A stretch of 64,000 nt of DNA from QHXM01 sp032160165 (GCA_032160165.1 JAVHWA010000124.1:9926-73925), one strand, 5' to 3'. Shown: positions 8,262-17,116, numbered from the stretch's first letter. Made by a program: numbers and translations. The notes: generated by a model from the letters alone, not told the origin.

Positions 8262-8657
8262 ATGGCGAACGTTCCAGAGGACTTACATTACAGCAAGGAC
8301 CACGAATGGATCCGCGTCGAAGGCGATGTCGGAACGATTGGCATCACCGACCACGCGCAGATATCGTTGGGTGACGTCGTGTACGTCGAACTGCCGAAGC
8401 CGGGCGATACGTTTGAAGCGCACGAGACCTTTGGATCGGTAGAGTCGGTCAAAGCTGTCTCTGAGATCTTTACCCCTGTCAGCGGTCAGATTGTCGAAGT
8501 CAATGAAAGCCTGCAGGACGAACCGGAGAAGGTCAACTCCAGTCCATATGACGACGGTTGGATGATGAAGATCAAGATGAGCAAACCCGGTGAGGTCGAC
8601 AGCCTGTTGAACGCTGCCGAATACGAGGATTTCACCAAGTCCCAGGAGTCAGAATAA
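8262..8657 (+). CDS. gcvH: glycine cleavage system H protein
   Basis: Lipoyl carrier that shuttles the aminomethyl group between P and T proteins. 131 residues, the normal size. The ATG has a strong AGAGGAG site. The lipoylation motif ESVKAVSEI places the modified lysine at residue 64, and the N-terminus HYSKDHEWIRVEG is typical. It is followed by gcvPA after 3 nt, so the two are translationally close. Confidence 0.97.
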   Translation: MANVPEDLHYSKDHEWIRVEGDVGTIGITDHAQISLGDVVYVELPKPGDTFEAHETFGSVESVKAVSEIFTPVSGQIVEVNESLQDEPEKVNSSPYDDGWMMKIKMSKPGEVDSLLNAAEYEDFTKSQESE

Positions 8658-8660
8658 AAC

Positions 8661-10010
8661 TTGCGCTATATTCCGAACTCGCCGGAAGAACGCGCCGAGA
8701 TGCTCAAAGACCTCGGCCTCAGCTCGGCGGAACAACTCTTCGATTCAATTCCATCTGAACTCAGGCTTCGAGAACCACTGAAAACGTCCGCCGCGATTTC
8801 AGAGATGGAGCTCCTCGCTGGATTCAACGCGCTGGCGTCTCGCAATTCAGCAGCATACCGCCCAAGCTTTCTTGGCGCCGGGGCCTACTCGCACTACTCG
8901 CCAACGATCGTCGACCACCTGATCTCGCGATCCGAATTCTTCACTGCCTACACACCATACCAACCAGAGATTTCTCAGGGAACTCTGCAGACGATCTTCG
9001 AGTTTCAAACCCTGGTCTGCCAGTTGACGGGCATGGACGTCGCCAACGCTTCGATGTATGACGGCTCGACCGCACTGGCCGAAGCGGTGCTGATGGCCGA
9101 GCGCGTCACGCGTCGCAAGAAGGTCATCACCTCAGCCGCGGTGCATCCTGAGTATCTCGAAGTCGCTGACACCTATGTTCAGCACTACGGTATAGAACTT
9201 CAAAAACTGGACTGCGACGCGACCACCGGATTGATATCGGACCAGGGACTCACCGCCCTCGACGACCAAACTGCCGCGCTGGTAGTTCAGTCGCCCAACT
9301 TTTTTGGCTGTATAGAAGATGTGAAAGCGCTGGCCGATCGCGCACACGCGGTTGGGGCGCTGCTGATCGTCGCGGTTACCGAAGCGATCTCGTTCGGGTT
9401 GCTGCGCTCGCCAGGCGAGTGCGGCGCGGACATTGTTGCCGCGGAGGGTCAATCGTTCGGCGTTCCCGTCTCATACGGAGGTCCGTTCGTCGGATTGTTT
9501 GCGACCAAAGACAAGTATGCGCGGCAGTTGCCGGGCCGTTTGGTAGGCGAAGCATACGACAAGCAGGGTCGGCGCGGATTCGTTCTGACCCTTGCGACTC
9601 GCGAGCAGCACATACGGCGCGAGAAGGCTACATCGAACATCTGCACCAACGAAGGATTGATCGCACTGGCAGCGACAATCTATATGGAGACCATGGGACG
9701 GCAGGGACTTCAGGAGGTGGCGGTGCAGTGCGCGCAGAAAGCCGCTTACGCGGCGAAAGGGATCGCTGCGCTCGAAGGCTTTTCGCTTCCCTTCTCCGCG
9801 CCGCGCTTTAACGAGTTCGTTGTTCGCGCCCCGGTGGATGCCAAAGGCCTCTTGTCGCGGCTGGCGTCTAAGAAAGGAATCACCGGCGGGCTCGCGCTCG
9901 CAAGGTACTTTAGAGATCGTCCTAATGATTTTCTGGTGTGTGTAACCGAGACTAATTCGCGTAGCGAGATAGACGCGCTCATTTCCGGACTGGCGAGTGT
10001 CGCTATTTAG
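8661..10010 (+). CDS. gcvPA: glycine dehydrogenase (decarboxylating) subunit 1
   Basis: The N-terminal half of the split P protein; with GcvPB it decarboxylates glycine and loads H protein. 449 residues from a TTG start directly after gcvH, beginning MRYIPNSPEERAEML as expected. Landmarks are FLGAGAYSHYSP (about 71-82), TPYQPEISQGTLQ (about 97-109) and NASMYDGSTALAEA (about 128-141). This subunit lacks the PLP lysine, which is in GcvPB. The length is normal for two-subunit P proteins. Confidence 0.96.
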   Translation: MRYIPNSPEERAEMLKDLGLSSAEQLFDSIPSELRLREPLKTSAAISEMELLAGFNALASRNSAAYRPSFLGAGAYSHYSPTIVDHLISRSEFFTAYTPYQPEISQGTLQTIFEFQTLVCQLTGMDVANASMYDGSTALAEAVLMAERVTRRKKVITSAAVHPEYLEVADTYVQHYGIELQKLDCDATTGLISDQGLTALDDQTAALVVQSPNFFGCIEDVKALADRAHAVGALLIVAVTEAISFGLLRSPGECGADIVAAEGQSFGVPVSYGGPFVGLFATKDKYARQLPGRLVGEAYDKQGRRGFVLTLATREQHIRREKATSNICTNEGLIALAATIYMETMGRQGLQEVAVQCAQKAAYAAKGIAALEGFSLPFSAPRFNEFVVRAPVDAKGLLSRLASKKGITGGLALARYFRDRPNDFLVCVTETNSRSEIDALISGLASVAI

Positions 10011-10020
10011 CATTGGATTT

Positions 10021-10131
10021 CAACGCAGAGGGCGCGGCGGACGCAGAGAGAGCAAGAAGTGAAAACAGCAAAACCTCTAACCGTTCTTTCAATTGTCTTC
10101 CTCTGCGGCCCTTGCGTACTCTGCGTTAAAT
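10021..10131. repeat. inverted repeat of AACGCAGAG type
   Basis: The left arm (10021-10059, AACGCAGAGGGCGCGGCGGA...) and right arm (10097-10131, ...TTGCGTACTCTGCGTTAAAT) are largely complementary around a loop of about 37 nt. Similar CGCAGAG repeats occur between genes in cyanobacteria and other phyla, as I recall. It separates gcvPA from gcvPB. Confidence 0.75.
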
Positions 10132-10168
10132 AAATGACGCGACCTCTGGGTTTAAGAAACAACGGCAA

Positions 10169-11698
10169 ATGAACTCAACCAAGATTACAAAAGCATCTCC
10201 ACACATCACGCAAAACGAAGCCTTGATCTTCGAGAGGTCTCATACAGGCCGGAAGGGCTATCGCCTGCCCGCGCTTGACGTGGACGAGACGCCTCTCGAT
10301 GACATCATTCCCGCATCACTTCGTCGCGACGACGACCTCGAAGGCGTGCCCGAAGTAAGCGAGGTCGACGTAGTGCGTCACTTCACGCGTATCTCTACAT
10401 GGAACTACTCCATTGATCTGGGGATGTACCCGCTCGGCTCGTGCACCATGAAGTACAACTCGCGCCTCAACGAGAAAGTCGCGCGCATCGACGGCTTCGC
10501 CAATCTTCATCCGCTCGCGCCCGAGGAAGATGCTCAAGGAGCGCTTCAGTTGATTTGGGAGTTACAGGAGAGCCTCTCGGAGATTACGGGCCTGGCAGGC
10601 ATCTCGCTCCAGCCGGCAGCGGGTGCACATGGCGAGATGACCGGCGTCATGATCATTCGCGCTTACATCGACGCGCGTGATGGCGCGGGTGCTTCGGCTG
10701 CGCGCCGTACGATGCTGATTCCCGATTCAGCTCACGGCACAAATCCGGCGTCCGCCAATCTCTCCGGCTTTAAGGTCAAGACGATTCGCTCGACGGCTGA
10801 AGGTCTTACCGACCTCGGTCATCTGCGTGAGCTCTGTTCTCATGGCGATGTTGCGGGGTTGATGTTGACGAACCCGAACACGCTGGGGCTCTTTGAAAAG
10901 AACATCACCGAGATCTGTCGTATCGTCCATGACGCAGGCGGTTTGGTTTACATGGACGGCGCAAACATGAATGCCCTGGTTGGCGTCGCGCGTCCCGGCG
11001 ACATGGGCGTTGATGTTATCCACTTGAATCTTCACAAGACCTTTTCGACGCCGCATGGAGGTGGCGGGCCCGGCTGCGGGCCTTGTTGCTGCACGAAAGA
11101 GCTGGAACCGTTTCTCCCCGTCCCACGAGTAGTCAAAGAAGGAGACAGGTACCGGCTGGACTCCGACCGCCTTAAGTCGATTGGCAGAGTTAAAGCCTTT
11201 CATGGAAACTTTGGAATGATGGTTCGCGCCTTGGCCTACATTCAGACTCACGGTAACGACGGGCTGCGCGAAGCCACAGAGGCCGCGGTCTTGAATGCGC
11301 GCTATGTGGCGAATGGTCTTGTCTCGGATTACGACAAACCGTTCGACTCGCCGCCGATGCACGAAGTGGTCTTCACCGACAAGCGACAATCACGCAAAGG
11401 CGTTCACACCCTGGACATCGCAAAGCGCCTGATCGATTACGGCTTTCATCCGATGACCATCTACTTTCCGCTTATCGTGCATGGAGCTATGTTGATCGAG
11501 CCCACCGAATCGGTCGGCCGCGCCGAGCTGGATCAATTCATCGAAGCTATGCGCGCGATCGCACGCGAAGCGTTGGAAGACCCTCAAACCGTACTCGACG
11601 CACCTCATACCACACGCATCGGCCGCCTGGACGAAGCCGCCGCCGCACGCAAGCCCGTCCTCCGCTGGAAGCCGACGGAAGCAGCGAACGCTGCTTAG
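10169..11698 (+). CDS. gcvPB: glycine dehydrogenase (decarboxylating) subunit 2
   Basis: The PLP-bearing half of the split P protein. 509 residues. The Schiff-base lysine is K290 in NLHKTFSTPHGGGGPGCGP. Other landmarks are PLGSCTMKYNSRLNE (about 91-105), QPAAGAHGEMTGVM (about 152-165) and MTNPNTLGLFE (about 231). It completes the four-gene glycine cleavage operon, which yields 5,10-methylene-THF, ammonia, CO2 and NADH; the lipoamide dehydrogenase is not in the window. Confidence 0.96.
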   Translation: MNSTKITKASPHITQNEALIFERSHTGRKGYRLPALDVDETPLDDIIPASLRRDDDLEGVPEVSEVDVVRHFTRISTWNYSIDLGMYPLGSCTMKYNSRLNEKVARIDGFANLHPLAPEEDAQGALQLIWELQESLSEITGLAGISLQPAAGAHGEMTGVMIIRAYIDARDGAGASAARRTMLIPDSAHGTNPASANLSGFKVKTIRSTAEGLTDLGHLRELCSHGDVAGLMLTNPNTLGLFEKNITEICRIVHDAGGLVYMDGANMNALVGVARPGDMGVDVIHLNLHKTFSTPHGGGGPGCGPCCCTKELEPFLPVPRVVKEGDRYRLDSDRLKSIGRVKAFHGNFGMMVRALAYIQTHGNDGLREATEAAVLNARYVANGLVSDYDKPFDSPPMHEVVFTDKRQSRKGVHTLDIAKRLIDYGFHPMTIYFPLIVHGAMLIEPTESVGRAELDQFIEAMRAIAREALEDPQTVLDAPHTTRIGRLDEAAAARKPVLRWKPTEAANAA

Positions 11699-11722
11699 CG
11701 CACCGAAAAACATGGAGCGTAC

Positions 11723-12466
11723 ATGAGCGAGAACCAAGCAGACGTTACCCGGCCAATTGAAAGGCTGGAACTCATCGCCGCGATCCTTCTCGGCTTGGCA
11801 GCAATCGCAACTGCGTTCGCCAGCTATCAATCGTCACTCTACGATGGCCGAAGCGTTGAGAATTACAGCAGGTCAAATAAGACGGCTACAGAAGCGGCGG
11901 CCGAGCGGAGCCGCGCAATCGTGGCGATGGCGCGAGACAATTCCGTCGATGCGGAAGCGATGCGCTTGATACTCGAAGGCGATGGCGCCCCAAGTCCCGC
12001 CGCAGAAGAACGCAACTATGCCATCGCGACTTATCTCTACACGCGGCAGATGAGCGAATCGGGATACAAGGCTTTGGGCTTGCCACCGGAAGCGCGCAAG
12101 ATTGCCGAGGCCCCTTCGGTGTCGACAGATGTTGAGCAGAAAGCGACAGCTCTGCAGGAACAGATCCTGGAGAAAGCGATGGAGAAAGACCTCGCGGGCG
12201 ACGAGAACTATCGTAAAGAGATGTTAGCGCAGAGCCACGCGCTCTTCGACGAGTCAGAGAAGTATTTCAAACTAGGGCAGGACGCAAACGAAACAGGCGA
12301 CAAGTTTCAACTCATCGCGGTCATCTTCGCGATCGGCTTATTTTTTGGCGGCATTGTCCAGGTCTTCCGCAATGATCGCGTCCGCCGGGCGATTATTTCC
12401 GTGAGTGGGGTGTTTCTTATCGTAGGGACGATCTATATGTTGACGCTGCCGTTGATTTTCTCTTGA
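11723..12466 (+). CDS. three-pass membrane protein, DUF4337-like, unknown function
   Basis: 247 residues. GGAG precedes the ATG by 6 nt. There is one hydrophobic helix near the N-terminus (about 15-35, LELIAAILLGLAAIATAFASY), a long charged helical middle, and two helices at the C-terminus (about 194-214, LIAVIFAIGLFFGGIVQVF, and 223-246). The middle portion probably lies on one side of the membrane as a coiled helical domain. It begins 24 nt after gcvPB and may be read with it, but nothing ties it to glycine metabolism. Confidence 0.7.
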   Translation: MSENQADVTRPIERLELIAAILLGLAAIATAFASYQSSLYDGRSVENYSRSNKTATEAAAERSRAIVAMARDNSVDAEAMRLILEGDGAPSPAAEERNYAIATYLYTRQMSESGYKALGLPPEARKIAEAPSVSTDVEQKATALQEQILEKAMEKDLAGDENYRKEMLAQSHALFDESEKYFKLGQDANETGDKFQLIAVIFAIGLFFGGIVQVFRNDRVRRAIISVSGVFLIVGTIYMLTLPLIFS

Positions 12467-12543
12467 ACCAGCGATAACTCTGGATTGGGGTCGACGCGAT
12501 CACCTGGTAACTGCGGCTCAGGCACGCAACCACGCGTTAACGC

Positions 12544-13008
12544 TCAATATCCCCTGGCTTGAAAACTCCATTGACCTCGAACTTTTCTAAAGGTAACCCA
12601 GTTAGTAAGCGACATATCATCTGGCAGTCCGTTGCGCCATGGATGCCACTGCGAATTTGAATAGATACGATACGCGGATGCTGTAAATGATGACGTTCCT
12701 CTCGCTTCTCCCTCATTAAGCGTGTCCGGTTTAGTCAAAGAATCGTATCTAACTTGGATACGAAACCCTCCAAGTTCAACAAAGACGGCTGGGGCCTTCC
12801 GAACAAAACTGGCGCCACCACATGAAGCCACGTAAGGGCTCCAAAATCTAGCCCCTTGTTGCTCACCGGTAGATTGCCTGGAATTGACTGTGGGCGATCG
12901 CCTACTGCCTCGCCGCTGAGCAAATAGCGCGGATGTCGATGTGAAGATAATTATTAACGCAAGGGGCACTAAAGACGTTGTGGCTTCACCGTTTCTCGAG
13001 AGCGACAA
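12544..13008 (-). CDS. hypothetical exported protein
   Basis: 154 residues from a TTG start. A hydrophobic signal-like segment (LVPLALIIIFTSTSALFAQ, about 13-31) is followed by a polar domain containing PYVASCGGASFVRKAPAVFVE and ending in WSFQARGY. No family is recognised. Gene reality is supported by the signal peptide and length only. It ends 77 bp from the convergent DUF4337-like gene and starts 32 bp beyond the methyltransferase fragment. Confidence 0.5.
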   Translation of the reverse strand: MSLSRNGEATTSLVPLALIIIFTSTSALFAQRRGSRRSPTVNSRQSTGEQQGARFWSPYVASCGGASFVRKAPAVFVELGGFRIQVRYDSLTKPDTLNEGEARGTSSFTASAYRIYSNSQWHPWRNGLPDDMSLTNWVTFRKVRGQWSFQARGY

Positions 13009-13040
13009 CGAGTGGACGTTGAGGTAAACGTCTAATTGTT

Positions 13041-14390
13041 TTACTGGTCACTCCCTTCCAAATCGCCGTTGGAAGTCAGAGCGGTGACAAAGAGCGATCG
13101 CATGAGCTCGACCGTTTCAAGGCTCACAGTGATCACTTGTCCGATCAGGCGGACGATATATTGGGGGTCATCTTGACGGTTGGGGTCGTTGGTGATGCCG
13201 CTGCGTTTGTCGGTGCTGACTTGATATTGATCGATGATCCAGTCAAGCGCGGAGCGATTGCCCAGTCGGTACTCAAACACTTCGGGTGGAATTCCACTCA
13301 GAGTTAGAAAGTCGTTGTAGATGAGCGAGCCTTTGTCTTTGCTCAGCTTCATCCGCTCAACCCGCCAATCAAGCGGCTCGCCCGGCTTCTCGATTCTTTC
13401 GAGCGGATATTCGGGCTGCTGTTCGTAATTGACGTGGATTTCGGCGAGACGCTTGCCGATGTCCGCGAACGCGCGAAAGTCCGGCGCGAAGGGAACGCGC
13501 GGCAATTCACGTTTCAGGTTCGCTGCGTAGCGCTCGCTATAGAGCGGGTGGTGCAGCATGGCGTAGACATAATGAAAGATGTCCCACTTCGTGATCGAGT
13601 TGTCGTTGTAGTTACCGCGAAATTGTTCCAGCCCCCAGTCGGTTATGTTCTCGCGCCGGTTCGTGCCGTCTTCGTTGTAGGTGTAGAAGGGGAAGCATTG
13701 TGATCCGCCCTGCGGAAGTAAGTCGGGAATTACGTTCGCCATGAGTGAAAAGCCAGGAACTTCTCCACCAACCTTGAGCCAAATGAGCCTGTTCTCTAAC
13801 TCATTATCTGATAACGGCAGGATCGAGGGCATGATGTAAACTTCTTCATTCAGCAACCTATCGAAAAACAGATGTGATTTTGAAAACGGACGGTACAATG
13901 CATTCCTAATCTTGTCGCTTGAGAATTGAGCAATTCTGCCTCTTTGTAAATCTACCTTAAGATCCCGGCTCCACGTTATTTTGGTCGTGTCGTAGGCTAC
14001 AAACTCATCGATGTTAGCGGGCTTCTTTTTAGACCGAGACCATCTGGAGACTTGGTCGTTGTAAGCGTCAATCATTCGCTTGATATTCTTTTCCAGATCA
14101 GTTGCATTGAAGTTGTAAGCCCAGGTGTCACGGTTCGTTTTGACTCCGCCTCCAAACGTTAAGAAGATAGTCTCACTCTTAACACTGCCCTTTGTTTCCT
14201 TGCTCCCGATCGGGATGAACGATTGAAACTCGTCCTCCATTCCTTCGGTCAGCCAATTGTGTTTCGCGTCCGGTTGAATCTCCTGCCACTCAATATTTCC
14301 GCGATGCTGTTTCTCGTCGAGGAAGGCATATTTCTGTTCTTTGCGCCAGAACTCATCAACGCGGGCGTAGTAAATGCGGGCTCGTGTCAT
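13041..14390 (-). CDS. type ISP-like restriction-modification enzyme, C-terminal (specificity) fragment
   Basis: 449 residues beginning RARIYYARVDEFWRKEQKYAFLDEKQH. In intact type ISP-like enzymes this sequence follows directly on the methyltransferase domain, so it should be the target-recognition half of the protein encoded at 15022-16767. It has no start of its own in family terms and no Shine-Dalgarno sequence; its ATG lies 9 nt after the hicA stop, so it may be translated by coupling to hicA. The two halves are separated by a hicB-hicB-hicA cassette. Whether the halves reassemble into an active enzyme is unknown. Confidence 0.75.
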   Translation of the reverse strand: MTRARIYYARVDEFWRKEQKYAFLDEKQHRGNIEWQEIQPDAKHNWLTEGMEDEFQSFIPIGSKETKGSVKSETIFLTFGGGVKTNRDTWAYNFNATDLEKNIKRMIDAYNDQVSRWSRSKKKPANIDEFVAYDTTKITWSRDLKVDLQRGRIAQFSSDKIRNALYRPFSKSHLFFDRLLNEEVYIMPSILPLSDNELENRLIWLKVGGEVPGFSLMANVIPDLLPQGGSQCFPFYTYNEDGTNRRENITDWGLEQFRGNYNDNSITKWDIFHYVYAMLHHPLYSERYAANLKRELPRVPFAPDFRAFADIGKRLAEIHVNYEQQPEYPLERIEKPGEPLDWRVERMKLSKDKGSLIYNDFLTLSGIPPEVFEYRLGNRSALDWIIDQYQVSTDKRSGITNDPNRQDDPQYIVRLIGQVITVSLETVELMRSLFVTALTSNGDLEGSDQ

Positions 14391-14399
14391 CGCGTAGGA

Positions 14400-14615
14400 T
14401 CAGACTTGCTTGAGAAACTCTTCAGCTTCTATGTCGGCATCGCGGAGCGCGCCTCTCAGCGTGTAACGGTCAACCTCATCATGGTAAGGGAAAACGATCA
14501 CTCGGCCATCGGCGTGCTTCATCTTCACGTGGCTGCCTTTGCGGTGTACTTCGACAAACCCGAGCCGCGCAAGGGCCGCGAGCACTTGCTTGCCTGAGAG
14601 CAGCGGAAGCTTCAT
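14400..14615 (-). CDS. hicA: HicA-family toxin (mRNA interferase)
   Basis: 71 residues, typical for HicA, a double-stranded-RNA-binding-fold ribonuclease that cleaves mRNA. LSGKQVLAALARLGFVEVHRKGSHVKMKH carries the conserved GSH motif with the catalytic histidine (about residue 28). The ATG overlaps the upstream hicB-like stop by 4 nt (ATGA), so translation is coupled. The gene order antitoxin-antitoxin-toxin is unusual because two HicB-like proteins precede the toxin. Confidence 0.9.
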   Translation of the reverse strand: MKLPLLSGKQVLAALARLGFVEVHRKGSHVKMKHADGRVIVFPYHDEVDRYTLRGALRDADIEAEEFLKQV

Positions 14616-14806
14616 ACGCTCAGTTCTACTACTTCCCGGTCCCGAATCTCGTCCGGCTCAGGCTCCAGGTAAAGATCAATTGCTTCCCGAATGTTTTCCA
14701 AAGCCTCTTCGCGAGTTTTGCCTTGTGACCAACAACTCTTAAGCGCGGGTACATGGGCCACAATGTAACCGTCTTCGCCGGACTCAATCACAATCTTAAT
14801 GTTCAT
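14612..14806 (-). CDS. HicB-family antitoxin (second copy)
   Basis: 64 residues with the partial RNase H-like HicB fold: IVIESGEDGYIVAHVPALKSCWSQGKTREEALENIREAIDLYL. It has no C-terminal DNA-binding domain, so it is of the short HicB type. It is paralogous to the neighbour at 14806-15000 (shared EDGxxVAxVPxL, then C-x-SQGKTR-x-EAL). Start and stop codons overlap on both sides (TAATG and ATGA). It directly precedes hicA and is the likelier cognate antitoxin. Confidence 0.88.
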   Translation of the reverse strand: MNIKIVIESGEDGYIVAHVPALKSCWSQGKTREEALENIREAIDLYLEPEPDEIRDREVVELSV

Positions 14807-15000
14807 TAGACAACCTCCGCTTCTTTCAGGATTGGTTCACCGCGATCGCGCAGAACCTCCTCATGCAGAGAGATTGCTTCGCGGACGTTTGCCAACGCTT
14901 CGTCGCGAGTCTTGCCCTGGCTGATGCAGCCGGGAAGACTGGGCACCTGGGCAACAACGAAGCCATCCTCACCGGGGTATAACAAGACTCCTCTGGTCAT
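14806..15000 (-). CDS. HicB-family antitoxin (first copy)
   Basis: 64 residues, short HicB type: GEDGFVVAQVPSLPGCISQGKTRDEALANVREAI. A strong AGGAGGTGA site precedes the ATG. It begins 21 nt after the stop of the methyltransferase fragment. The tandem HicB copies suggest either a duplicated antitoxin or one partner whose toxin was lost. Confidence 0.88.
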   Translation of the reverse strand: MTRGVLLYPGEDGFVVAQVPSLPGCISQGKTRDEALANVREAISLHEEVLRDRGEPILKEAEVV

Positions 15001-15021
15001 AGCTTCACCTCCTGACCGATT

Positions 15022-16767
15022 CTACGCGGCTGCTCGCCTGCGGACAAAGATATTGATGCTTACCCCGACCTGAATTCCGAACACATTATGCGTCGTGCCA
15101 GACAGCTTTGGGTTCTTGCGCACGTTGCCGCCAAGGTCGAGTACATAAACCTCGTCAAAGTCATTCTCGATATGTTGCCGCAGGCCATCAAACGCCAGAC
15201 TCTCAATAAGGCTGTTGTTCGAAACGAAAGCGACGATTCCTTCATCGCCAATGCGGTCGCTCGCCCAGCGAATCGCCTTCACATAAGGATCGGAGAGCGC
15301 ATTCTTGTTCGTAGCTTTTGATCCTTTCGCGTATGTCTCCGCCACCCTTCGATCCATCACCTTGTACTTACGATTCTTGTTGTTGTCGTTCTCGTTCAAT
15401 TGCCATGCGTTATATGGCGGGTTGCCGATAACGACTCGAATCGGAGCGCGCTTTTGCCGTTCGACGCGCGCAGTGTTCTCGGTAGAGAAGAATGAAATCT
15501 GTTGCGCCTCTGCAAGCTCGAACGTGTCTACCAAACAAATCCCCTCGAATGATTCATAACTTCCTGTGGATTCATAGAACTCGTGCTCGATGTTCATGGA
15601 AGCAATGTAGTAAGGAAGAAGCATCACTTCGTTGCAGTGCAGTTCTTCGCTGTACTTCTGCGGCAAGGCGCTTTTCTTAATCGCCTGCATGACATGCACG
15701 ATGAAGTTACCCGTGCCGACGAAGGGATCGAGGATATGCACGTCCGGGGAGCTTAAAGACTTGCCGAACTCTTTCTGCAAAATATCTTCGACGCTGCGGA
15801 CCATGAAGTTTACAATCGGTTGCGGGGTATAGACGATGCCGTGGGTGTCGGCAACCTTGACCGAGAAGCCCTGAAAGAACTTCTCATAGACCGTGTTGAG
15901 GAACTCCTGCTTCTGGGAAAAGTCGTCGATGGTCTTCGCGGTCTTATCTATCGCCTTGTAGAAGCGGTCGAGGCTTTGCAGGAAGCCTTCGCGGCTGAAA
16001 GATTGCGAAGTCAGCGCGTCGATCACTTTTTCAATCTCAGCAGCGATTACGTTGCGCCGCGTGAAGTCGGGATTGTTAAAGACCGTGCGGAAGATGCGCT
16101 CCGTAAGCAGATGCTGTATGAGCATCTCTTCAACGGCATCGGGCGAGAGATTGGGATTAATAGCTTGACGGCAGAGAGCGAGAAAGTCCTCAAAGGCCGC
16201 ACGGAACCGCTTGTTTGCATGTCCTTCGTGTTTGATCAGCGTGGAGAGCGCGCGACCGAGCTCGGGGACCTGATTTTGAAAGTGCGTGATTGCATCGGTC
16301 CACTCTTCGAATTCCGGCGGTGTGTAGTCAAAGAACTGCTTGACGATTTCGACTAGAGCGACCGGGTCCGTTATCTCGAGATCCAGAACGGACCGACCAT
16401 CCTGCCAAAGAATTGCGCGTTCGGGCGCCTGAAAGATGATGTTGTTTTGCGGGTAGCCGGCGGTGAGTTTCTTCTTTACCTCTTTGCCCAGATCGTCGTG
16501 AGTGTCTTTGGCTTCCCAGAATCCATGCGGGAGGCGGAACTCATCGACGAGCGCGCCGTCCACGCGAAGCGGATGACCGTGGTTTCGTCTGACTTGCCAT
16601 TCGGGAACGAGCTTCCAGCTAAACTGCCTGCCGCAATGCTCCAGCAGAGTCTGAAATGCAGAGCGAACCGCTCCCTCGTGAGACACGCCGATGGTCTTGA
16701 ATTGGCTTAACGCCTCGTAATAATTCTGGACGGGCTTGTGAGTTGGTTTGAGGTTCAGTCTTTCCAT
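15022..16767 (-). CDS. type ISP-like restriction-modification enzyme, N-terminal nuclease/methyltransferase fragment
   Basis: 581 residues from ATG 16767 (MERLNLKPTHKPVQNYYEAL, as in homologues); a frame open to 16842 adds an implausible Arg/Cys-rich leader. A restriction-nuclease-like motif lies at about 73-93 (RVDGALVDEFRLPHGFWEAKD, the D...ExK pattern). The N6-adenine methyltransferase core has motif I DPFVGTGNFIVHVM and motif IV NPPYNAW. The frame stops shortly after the methyltransferase domain (VRRRAAA), exactly where homologues continue into the specificity region now found at 13041-14390. No helicase motifs are seen. The gene is broken by the HicBBA cassette. Confidence 0.8.
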   Translation of the reverse strand: MERLNLKPTHKPVQNYYEALSQFKTIGVSHEGAVRSAFQTLLEHCGRQFSWKLVPEWQVRRNHGHPLRVDGALVDEFRLPHGFWEAKDTHDDLGKEVKKKLTAGYPQNNIIFQAPERAILWQDGRSVLDLEITDPVALVEIVKQFFDYTPPEFEEWTDAITHFQNQVPELGRALSTLIKHEGHANKRFRAAFEDFLALCRQAINPNLSPDAVEEMLIQHLLTERIFRTVFNNPDFTRRNVIAAEIEKVIDALTSQSFSREGFLQSLDRFYKAIDKTAKTIDDFSQKQEFLNTVYEKFFQGFSVKVADTHGIVYTPQPIVNFMVRSVEDILQKEFGKSLSSPDVHILDPFVGTGNFIVHVMQAIKKSALPQKYSEELHCNEVMLLPYYIASMNIEHEFYESTGSYESFEGICLVDTFELAEAQQISFFSTENTARVERQKRAPIRVVIGNPPYNAWQLNENDNNKNRKYKVMDRRVAETYAKGSKATNKNALSDPYVKAIRWASDRIGDEGIVAFVSNNSLIESLAFDGLRQHIENDFDEVYVLDLGGNVRKNPKLSGTTHNVFGIQVGVSINIFVRRRAAA

Positions 16768-16888
16768 CAAACAATAGGGTCGAGGACAACGGCAACGAAC
16801 AAGGCGTTCTCTGTACGGCACTCCTAAAAGCGGCGAGAGCAATGAATGAGCGGCGAGAGCCTCCTCTTTGATTCCAGGGTTTCCCTGA

Positions 16889-17116
16889 CTAGCGCTTGCT
16901 CGCGTGCAGGATCGTGAGGCCTACGATTTCGCCATCCTCGTACCGAATGATTACATCATCGTCTGTAATGTCGCTGTCGGTGGCGTTGCTTGGCTTCTTG
17001 AAATTAATGTAGAGAGTGTCAGCCTCATCATCATACGATGACCAGAGCAAATGACTTGGCGACTTTCTAAGGGCAGGCACAAGCTTCAAATAATCTTCGA
17101 TGTTTGCTACGGCCAT
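16889..17116 (-). CDS. DUF2283 family protein, probable antitoxin-like partner
   Basis: 75 residues. YDDEADTLYINFKKP followed by D-x-I-x-RY-x-DGEIVGLTILHASKR is the DUF2283 pattern. Genes of this family commonly sit next to a small DUF4258-like or RelE-like protein, and this one overlaps such a gene by 10 nt. The role as antitoxin is inferred from the pairing only. Confidence 0.8.
   Translation of the reverse strand: MAVANIEDYLKLVPALRKSPSHLLWSSYDDEADTLYINFKKPSNATDSDITDDDVIIRYEDGEIVGLTILHASKR

Larger units (their letters stand above)
14391..15028. mobile_element. HicB-HicB-HicA cassette with short inverted ends inserted in a methyltransferase gene
   Basis: The segment carries only the three TA genes and lies between the two halves of one methyltransferase reading frame. 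Its edges are imperfect inverted repeats, CGCGTAGGATC (14391-14401) and GATTCTACGCG (15018-15028), with one mismatch in 11. No transposase and no obvious target duplication are present, so the mobility mechanism is unknown. The interpretation as an inserted cassette is inference from the split frame. Confidence 0.55.
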
